DNA of 64,000 nt from Micromonospora cremea (lineage in GTDB: Bacteria > Actinomycetota > Actinomycetes > Mycobacteriales > Micromonosporaceae): the NCBI RefSeq assembly GCF_900143515.1, contig NZ_FSQT01000002.1:1551501-1615500 (forward strand), given 5' to 3'. Position numbers and translations under genes: made by a program. The notes beneath the pieces were generated by a model. That model was not told the DNA's origin, did not search any database, and was given only the letters and a program-made list of their open reading frames with translations. This document shows positions 58,802 to 64,000 of the stretch, one piece after another (positions within the stretch are counted from its first letter, which is position 1; the number at the start of each line of letters is the position of its first letter).

Positions 58802-59815
58802 TCAGCCGAAGAGCGGCCGGACCAGCAGGTACGAGACGCAGGCGATGAGCGCGGCGGCGGGGAACGTGATGATCCAGGCGATCACGATGTTGCCGGCGAC
58901 GTTCCAGCGGACCGCGGAGAGCCGCTTGGTCGCGCCCACGCCCATGATCGCCGAGGTGATCGTGTGGGTGGTGGAGATCGGGGCCTTCAGCACCAGGGCG
59001 TTGAAGTAGAGCACCGCGCTGGCCACCGTCTCGGCGGCGAAGCCCTCCGGCGGCCCGAGGTCAATGATCTTGCGACCGAGGGTGCGGATGATCCGCCAAC
59101 CGCCGGCGTACGTGCCCAGGGCCAGCATTGTCGCCGAGGTCCAGAACACCCAGCCGGGGATGTGCGTCTTGTCGTCCTGGAAGCCGCCGGTGTAGAGCGC
59201 CAGCACCACGATGCCCATGGTCTTCGCGGCGTCCTGCATGCCGTGGCCAACCGACATGGCCGCCGCCGAGGCGGTCTGCGCCCACCGGAAGCCCCGGTTG
59301 AGCTTGCCCGGCTGCCCCTTCCGGAACAGCCAGAGGATGGCCAGCATCAGCAGGTAGCCGAGGGTGAGGCCGACGATCGGCGACAGCACCATCGGCAGGA
59401 GGATCTTCTCGCCGATGGTGACCCACTGCACGACACCGCCGGTGGACAGCAGGGTCGCGCCGACCAGGCCACCGAAGAGCGCGTGCGAGGACGACGAGGG
59501 CAGGCCGAAGTACCAGGTGATCAGGTTCCAGGCGATCGCGCCGAGAACCCCGGCGAAGACCACCCCGAGGCTGGTCACCCCGGTCGGCAGTGTGACCAGG
59601 CCGTCGCCGACGGTCTTGGCCACCCCGGCGCCGAAGTGGGCGCCGACGAAGTTGCCGACAGCGGCGAGCAACAGGGCGATCCGGGGTGTCAGCGCCCGGG
59701 TGGAGACGCTGGTCGCGATCGCGTTGGCGGCGTCGTGGAAGCCGTTGGTGTAGTCGAACGCCAGGGCCACCGCGATCACCGCCAGCACGGCGATGAGCTC
59801 GGGTGTCAGAGTCAC
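58802..59815 (-). CDS. pit: Inorganic phosphate transporter Pit
   Basis: 337 aa, ten or so membrane helices. The PHO4-type repeats are visible: YTNGFHDAANAIATSVSTRAL near 26-46 (N-terminal signature GFHDAANAIATSVSTR) and FNALVLKAPISTTHTITSAIMGVG near 280 (the second), plus GLPSSSSHALFGGLVGATL near 110. Low-affinity H+-coupled metal-phosphate symporter in the membrane. It follows a PhoU-like gene by 4 nt, with a PHO-box array upstream of that gene, an arrangement also known for pitH2 in Streptomyces. Confidence 0.95.
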   Translation of the reverse strand: MTLTPELIAVLAVIAVALAFDYTNGFHDAANAIATSVSTRALTPRIALLLAAVGNFVGAHFGAGVAKTVGDGLVTLPTGVTSLGVVFAGVLGAIAWNLITWYFGLPSSSSHALFGGLVGATLLSTGGVVQWVTIGEKILLPMVLSPIVGLTLGYLLMLAILWLFRKGQPGKLNRGFRWAQTASAAAMSVGHGMQDAAKTMGIVVLALYTGGFQDDKTHIPGWVFWTSATMLALGTYAGGWRIIRTLGRKIIDLGPPEGFAAETVASAVLYFNALVLKAPISTTHTITSAIMGVGATKRLSAVRWNVAGNIVIAWIITFPAAALIACVSYLLVRPLFG

Positions 59816-59819
59816 TGGT

Positions 59820-60446
59820 TCAGGACTCCTTGACCGCGATGGTCTCGACGGTGTTGGCCACGTGCTCGAAGGCGTCGCAGGCGGCCTCCAGCTCGTCGGC
59901 CACCTCCTTCATCTTCAGCACCGTCAACGCGTCGTACTCACCGGAGAAGAGGCGGACGAGCAGCTGCCGGTTGATCCGGTCGCCCTCGTTCTCGAGCCGG
60001 TTGCACTCGATCCAGTAGTCCTCGAGGTCCTTCATTGACTTCAGCCGGGGCATCGCCTCGGCGGTCAACTTGGCCTGCTGGTCAAGCACGTTCACCATCT
60101 CGTGCAGCTCGCGGGGCAGCGCCGGAAGCTCGGTCAGCCCGTACAGGTAGAGCAGGTCGCCGACCGCCTCCAGGTGGTCCATGACGTCGTCGAGCAGCGA
60201 GCCGAGCCGGTAGATGTCCTCCCGGTCGAACGGCGTGATGAAGGTCGAGTTGATCTTCTTGTACAGCTCGTGGGTGATCTGGTCACTGTCGTGCTCGACC
60301 TCGGTCAGCCGCTCGCTGACCGACTGCACGTCGACGCCGGGCAGGGCCAGCTCGTTCAGCAGCTCGGTGCCCCGGACCAGGTTCTGCGCGGCCCTGGTGA
60401 AGAGCTCGTAGAAGGCGCCCTCGGTGGGGCGGAAGGAAAACTTCAC
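59820..60446 (-). CDS. DUF47 family PhoU-like protein, Pit accessory
   Basis: 208 aa. All-helical PhoU-type fold: FYELFTRAAQNLVRGTELLNELA, RLTEVEHDSDQITHELYKKINSTFITPFDREDIYRLGSLLDDVMDHLEAVGDLLYLYG and VEEIVDRIKR-like SMKDLEDYWIECNRLENEGDRINRQLLVRLFSGEYDALTVLKMKEVADELE. DUF47 proteins are paired with Pit transporters, probably controlling their activity. Promoter region carries a PHO-box array 117-150 nt upstream. Co-transcribed with pit. Confidence 0.93.
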   Translation of the reverse strand: MKFSFRPTEGAFYELFTRAAQNLVRGTELLNELALPGVDVQSVSERLTEVEHDSDQITHELYKKINSTFITPFDREDIYRLGSLLDDVMDHLEAVGDLLYLYGLTELPALPRELHEMVNVLDQQAKLTAEAMPRLKSMKDLEDYWIECNRLENEGDRINRQLLVRLFSGEYDALTVLKMKEVADELEAACDAFEHVANTVETIAVKES

Positions 60447-60562
60447 AGCACAGACCTCGTCGCGTCGGTGGAAGGGTTGCGGCCACCCTTCGGGTGCCCG
60501 CTCGGTGAATGCTAGGAAACGCCAGAACGGCGAATTCGTCGGCCCACCCCTGGCCAGGCCTC

Positions 60563-60595
60563 ATTCACCGATCGTTCACCTGCCGTTCATCTCGG
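60563..60595 (-). promoter_or_regulatory. PHO-box-like array upstream of the pit operon
   Basis: Three consecutive 11-nt units without gaps: ATTCACCGATC (60563-60573), GTTCACCTGCC (60574-60584) and GTTCATCTCGG (60585-60595). It lies 117-149 nt upstream of the PhoU-like gene, and overlaps the true 3' end of ppk2. Binding by RegX3/PhoP is inferred. Confidence 0.8.
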
Positions 60596-61518
60596 CCGTC
60601 TCATGCGCCACCGCTCCCCCAGCACGTAACCGTTCGCGCTCGCGGGACACGTCGAAATCGGCAGGCGGATACCCCAGATCGAGAGTGTCGAACGTCTCCC
60701 GCAGCAGGTGGGCCACCGCCCAGTCCCGGTACCACTTCCGGTTCGCCGGCACCACGAACCACGGCGCGGCGTCCGTGCCGCACCGGCTCAGCGCCTCGGC
60801 GTACGCGGCCTGGTAGTCGTCCCAGCGGGCCCGGGAGTCGACGTCCGAGGGGTTGTACTTCCAGTGCTTGCGGGGGGTCGGTGAGCCGCTCCAGCAGCCG
60901 CTCGCCCTGCTCGGCGTACGAGATGTGCAGCATCACCTTGACCAGGGTCACGCCGCCGTCGGCCAGCTCCCGCTCGAAGGAGTTGATCTCGTCGTAGCGG
61001 GCCCGCCAGGTCGCCTCCGGCACCAGCGAGCCGACCCGGGCGATCAGCACGTCCTCGTAGTGCGACCGGTTGAACATCCCGACGTACCCCGGCGGCGGTA
61101 GTGCCCGGCGGATCCGCCACAGGAAGTCGTGCCGCAGCTCCTGGGGGGTGGGCGGCCCGAACGAGCGGATGTGCAGGCCCAGCGGGTTCATCGCGCCGGC
61201 CACCCGCTTGATCGTGCCGTCCTTGCCACCACCGTCCATCGCCTGGAGCACCAGCAGCACCCGGTGCGCCGGCCGGTCCGAGCCGGCCTTGGCCATCGCG
61301 AAGAGCATCTCCTGCTGTTGGCCGAGTTCACCGCCGACCAGCTCCACCTGCCCACGGGCCCAGGCCTTGCGGTGCTCTCCGGTCACCTCCGTGCCCGGCA
61401 GGCCGGGCGTGGACCGGGGGTCGATCTCCCCGAGATCCACCGGTGCGGTGACCCGCAGCAACTCCCGCATCGGGCCGCCGTCGGGCGCCACGATCTGCGC
61501 TTCCTGGGATGCGCTCAT
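60576..61518 (-). pseudogene. ppk2: Polyphosphate kinase 2 family gene with a frameshift
   Basis: ATG 61518 opens a normal PPK2: LVLQAMDGGGKDGTIKRVAG (Walker A-like), LHIRSFGPPTPQELRHDFLWR, FNRSHYEDVLIARVG and ISYAEQGERLLERLTDP. At a run of six G on the plus strand (60872-60877) the frame shifts to an unrelated tail ending at 60601. Removing one base restores the family sequence (RKHWKYNPSDV, ARWDDYQAAYAEAL, WFVVPANRKWYRDWAVA) up to a stop at 60576-60578, giving 313 aa, the usual size. So it is a recent mutation or sequencing error in a homopolymer. PPK2 uses polyphosphate to phosphorylate nucleotides. Confidence 0.85.
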
Positions 61519-61660
61519 CCTCGGATCATCGCCCACCCGCCGACCAACCGCCCGCCGAGCGCCGCCCGGCCCCGGCGGGCTGTCACGTTCAGGGCTGCCG
61601 GCGCGTCCTGTTGGCGGGAGGATGTACGCCGGGAAGGCGCCGGCCGGGGAGGGGTGGGTC

Positions 61661-62626
61661 ATGCGGGACCTGGCGACGGAGTTCGAGGCCGAACGGGGCC
61701 GGCTGCTCGCGGTGGCCCACCGGATGCTGGGCAGCCGCAGCGAGGCCGAGGACGCGGTGCAGGAGACGTGGCTGCGCTACGCCGGGGCGCTCGCCGACCC
61801 GGCGGCCCGCGCCGAGATCCGCGAGCTGTCCGCGTGGCTGACCACCACCTGCGCCCGGATCTGCCTGGACGTGCTTCGCTCGGCCCGGGTCCGCCGGGAG
61901 GCGTACCACGGGCAGTGGCTGCCCGAGCCGGTGGTGAGCCCGGTGGGCGACGCGGCGCCGACCAACGGGTACGCCCCCGACCCGGCGGAGCGGGCGGTCC
62001 GCACCGACCAGGTCGGCACGGCGCTGATGGTGGTGCTGGAGCGGCTCGCGCCGGAGCAGCGGGTCGCTCTCCTGCTGCACGACGTGTTCGCGGTGCCGTT
62101 CGCCCGGGTCGCCGACGTGCTCGGCACCACCGAGGTGGCCGCCCGGCAGCTCGCCTCCCGGGCCCGACGGGCGGTCACCGCACCGGACGTGCCCCGGCAC
62201 ACCGCCGACCCGGCCGAGCAGCGGCGCGTGCTCGAAGCGTTCGTCGCCGCCACCGAGTCCGGCGAACTGGACCCGCTGCTCCGCTTGCTCGCACCGGACG
62301 TGGTCTTCATCGGCGACTCGGGCGGGCACTTCCCGGCGGCCCGTCGGCCGGTGGTCGGCGCGGACGCGGTGGGTCGCTTCGCGCTCGGCCTGTTCGGCCG
62401 GGCCGGCCGGTACACCCACCGGGTGCTGGCGCGGCCGGTGCTGGTCGACGGTGTGCTCGGCCTCCAGTTGGAGACGGTGCACCCCGACGGCCGACCGATC
62501 CGCATGGTCACCGCGCTCGCCGTGCACGAGGGCCGGATCACCGGCGTGTTCAACCAGCTCAACCCGGAGAAGCTGACCGGCCTGCCGCCGTTGGGCGACG
62601 ACGACCGGTGGCCGCCGCGCTGGTGA
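61661..62626 (+). CDS. sigJ: ECF sigma factor of the SigJ/ECF41 type
   Basis: 321 aa from ATG 61661. sigma-2 region: LLAVAHRMLGSRSEAEDAVQETWLRYAGAL near residues 15-44; sigma-4 region: LERLAPEQRVALLLHDVFAVPFARVADVLGTTEVAARQLASRARRAV near 127-174. A C-terminal SnoaL-like domain (FVAATESGELDPLLRLLAPDVVFIGDSGG ... FNQLNPEKL) of the ECF41/SigJ class modulates activity and replaces an anti-sigma factor. The usual ECF41 neighbour (a carboxymuconolactone decarboxylase or oxidoreductase) is absent. Divergent from ppk2. Confidence 0.92.
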   Translation: MRDLATEFEAERGRLLAVAHRMLGSRSEAEDAVQETWLRYAGALADPAARAEIRELSAWLTTTCARICLDVLRSARVRREAYHGQWLPEPVVSPVGDAAPTNGYAPDPAERAVRTDQVGTALMVVLERLAPEQRVALLLHDVFAVPFARVADVLGTTEVAARQLASRARRAVTAPDVPRHTADPAEQRRVLEAFVAATESGELDPLLRLLAPDVVFIGDSGGHFPAARRPVVGADAVGRFALGLFGRAGRYTHRVLARPVLVDGVLGLQLETVHPDGRPIRMVTALAVHEGRITGVFNQLNPEKLTGLPPLGDDDRWPPRW

Positions 62627-62657
62627 GCCGGCCCGGTCGGGCGCCCGTGCGGGCTCA
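62624..62657. terminator. Hairpin spanning the stop codons of sigJ and DUF402
   Basis: TGAGCC (62624-62629, containing the sigJ stop) pairs with GGCTCA (62652-62657, containing the DUF402 stop complement); the GC-rich interior GGCCCGGTCGGGCGCCCG can fold further. Convergent-gene terminator. Confidence 0.5.
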
Positions 62658-63161
62658 GACCACCAGGGCCAGCCACTTGCGGTACGAGGTGGCGAACGGC
62701 TCCGTGCCGTCGCCGAGCGCGCCGAACAGCCAGCGGGCCGCCGCCTCGGCCTCGACCACCACGTCCTCCGGGTAGCCGTACCGGGCCCGGTGCTCAGCGA
62801 ACTCGTCCTCGTCGAGCAGCTCCACCAGGCCGGTGGCCCGGCGCCGGACGACGTCCAGGTCCAGGTCGATCAGGTGGACGATGTCGTCGGACTCCCAGTG
62901 GGCCGGTGTGGCGATGTCGCAGTAGACCTCGCTGGTCCGCGGCGGCGGGTTGAACATGCACGTCCACCACGCGTGGTGCGGCACCAGGAGGACGAACGGG
63001 ATCTTCTCCACGGACGGGCGGCCGTGGTAGACCGACTCGGTGCCGGCCGGCACGCCGAGCCAGATGCCGAGGTCGTCCTCGGCGAGCCGGCGGGCCGGGT
63101 AGTCACGGTGGGCGCTGCCGTCGTACTTGCGGTAGATCACTCGGACCACGTCGCTCGGCAT
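62655..63161 (-). CDS. DUF402 domain protein
   Basis: 168 aa from ATG 63159-63161, AGGG 8 nt upstream; GTG 63170 is an alternative. DUF402 (FomD-like) core: YDGSAHRDYPARRLAEDDLGIWL, WWTCMFNPPPRTSEVYCDIATPAHW and DDIVHLIDLDLDVVRRRATGLVELLDEDEFAEH. Some relatives hydrolyse nucleotide phosphate bonds (FomD acts on a cytidylyl intermediate in fosfomycin synthesis), but the substrate here is unknown. Convergent with sigJ, divergent from dinG. Confidence 0.85.
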   Translation of the reverse strand: MPSDVVRVIYRKYDGSAHRDYPARRLAEDDLGIWLGVPAGTESVYHGRPSVEKIPFVLLVPHHAWWTCMFNPPPRTSEVYCDIATPAHWESDDIVHLIDLDLDVVRRRATGLVELLDEDEFAEHRARYGYPEDVVVEAEAAARWLFGALGDGTEPFATSYRKWLALVV

Positions 63162-63305
63162 GATTCGCACCCTAACCGATACTGCCCACGCGTCGTAGCG
63201 CGGCCGTAACCGGACGCTGCCGCATGCACCGGCGGACCGACGGGCACCACGCCACGCGGACGGATGGGCGCAGCCCGTGTCGGCCGCGGCGGGTACCGTC
63301 GCACG

Positions 63306-64000
63306 GTGACTCCGCCCCGCACCGCCACCGGTTCCGCCACCCCGTCGGCCCGTGGCGGGAGCCGGCGACGGGGCGCCCGGCCCAGCGGAGCGGAACTGCT
63401 CGCTGCGGCGGTCGGCGCGGTGCCCGGCGGCGCGGCGCGCCCCGGCCAGCAGGAGATGACCACGGCGATCGAGGAGTGCGTGACCAGCGGCGAGCACCTG
63501 CTCGTCCAGGCGGGCACCGGCACCGGCAAATCGCTGGCCTACCTGGCGCCGGCGCTCACCGTGGACGGCCCGGTGGTGGTCTCCACCGCCACCCTGGCGT
63601 TGCAGTCCCAGCTGGTCGACCACGACCTGCCCCGGATGGCCGACGCGGTCGAGCCGCTTCTCGGCCGCCGGCCCACCTTCGCGGTGCTCAAGGGCCGCCA
63701 CCACTACCTCTGCCTGGCCCGGCTGGACAACTCGACCGCCGAAGAGCCGGAGGACACTCTCTTCGACGCCCCGGCCACCCGCCCGGGCGGCGGGACGAGG
63801 TGGCTCGGCGAGGCGGGCCGGATGGGCAAGCAGATCGAGCGGCTGCGCGACTGGGCCGAACGGACCGCCACCGGCGACCGGGACGAACTGGACCCGGGGG
63901 TCGACGATCAGGCCTGGCGGTTGGTGTCGATGCCGGCCCGGGAGTGCGTCGGGGCGACCCGCTGCCCGTTCGGGGCGGAGTGCTTCGCCGAGGCGTCCCG
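63306..64000 (+). CDS. dinG: DinG-family ATP-dependent DNA helicase (5' part)
   Basis: The gene runs off the window; about 231 residues are seen from GTG 63306. A disordered Arg/Pro start is followed by RPGQQEMTTAIEECVTSGEHLLVQAGTGTGKSLAYLAPAL (Q motif and Walker A) near 50-90, VVVSTATLALQSQLVDHDLP and ECVGATRCPFGAECF near 213-228, whose cysteines fit the Fe-S cluster of XPD/DinG helicases. A long insertion with DELDPGVDDQAW precedes the cluster. It should unwind DNA 5'->3' in repair. Confidence 0.9.
   Translation, partial: MTPPRTATGSATPSARGGSRRRGARPSGAELLAAAVGAVPGGAARPGQQEMTTAIEECVTSGEHLLVQAGTGTGKSLAYLAPALTVDGPVVVSTATLALQSQLVDHDLPRMADAVEPLLGRRPTFAVLKGRHHYLCLARLDNSTAEEPEDTLFDAPATRPGGGTRWLGEAGRMGKQIERLRDWAERTATGDRDELDPGVDDQAWRLVSMPARECVGATRCPFGAECFAEAS

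Noticed and set aside
61129..62775. Plus-strand long frames opposite ppk2 and overlapping sigJ
   Set aside because: They are shadows of well-supported genes with no plausible start or domain.

Overview
The window is one piece of a very GC-rich chromosome (third-position G/C bias, many GTG starts, ATGA/GTGA gene overlaps). Mycothiol genes (mshA, mshD, a mycothiol-dependent isomerase), a SenX3/RegX3 (PhoR/PhoP-type) phosphate two-component system, GlnR, an HbhA-like protein and an Rv-type gene order point to an actinomycete. The GGGCCCCTT-type palindromes and overall gene content suggest a Micromonospora-like member of the Micromonosporaceae (inference, not proven). It is ordinary chromosome, with no prophage, CRISPR array or secondary-metabolite cluster. 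No rRNA or tRNA gene was recognised.

Layout. 0-17.3 kb: TIM-barrel epimerase, Ppx/GppA, a cysteine-rich protein, an RHH/Doc toxin-antitoxin pair, regX3-senX3 divergent from phoU, phosphoglycerate mutase, two tandem MFS paralogues, a Rho_N/histone-H1-like protein, a YbjN-like protein, mshA, an SDR, a methyltransferase, murB and an MDMPI-family gene. 17.4-20.9 kb: a beta-glucoside operon whose first permease is only a C-terminal remnant, followed by a second permease, GH1 beta-glucosidase and LacI regulator. 20.9-24.5 kb: LPVTG surface protein, RidA, double GNAT, macrodomain and EI24 membrane protein. 24.7-29.3 kb: ABC exporter plus NarL-type two-component system plus WYL regulator. 29.3-36.1 kb: SDR, a repeat island, VOC and CGNR proteins, AlaX, two hydrolases and the XRE-HbhA-DUF2516 block. 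36.1-44.1 kb: asparaginase, BKACE enzyme, YgfZ, Fur, PabC-like lyase, nitrobindin with a coupled tiny membrane protein, DsrE, SCP2 and a glycogen-debranching enzyme. 44.1-52.2 kb: winged-helix regulator, DUF1416 and rhodanese sulfurtransferase with a cysteine-rich leader peptide, LmeA-like protein, GlnR, deacetylase and MshD. 52.3-61.5 kb: pstSCAB, Nudix, Gfo/Idh, pit with its PhoU-like partner, and a frameshifted ppk2. 61.6-64 kb: SigJ-like ECF sigma factor, DUF402 and the start of dinG.

Two blocks match, from memory, the M. tuberculosis order: Rv0474-Rv0498 (XRE, hbhA, DUF2516, murB, SDR, mshA, YbjN-like, gpm1, senX3, regX3, ppx) and Rv0811c-Rv0821c (ygfZ, pabC, nitrobindin, sseC, cysA, lmeA, glnR, mshD, pst). 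The dominant functional theme is phosphate: sensor, regulator, PhoU, high-affinity Pst, low-affinity Pit, exopolyphosphatase and PPK2. Three 11-bp-phased GTTCACC (PHO-box-like) arrays lie upstream of phoU/senX3, pstS and the pit operon. The second theme is thiol/sulfur metabolism (mshA, mshD, rhodanese with a cysteine leader peptide, DsrE).
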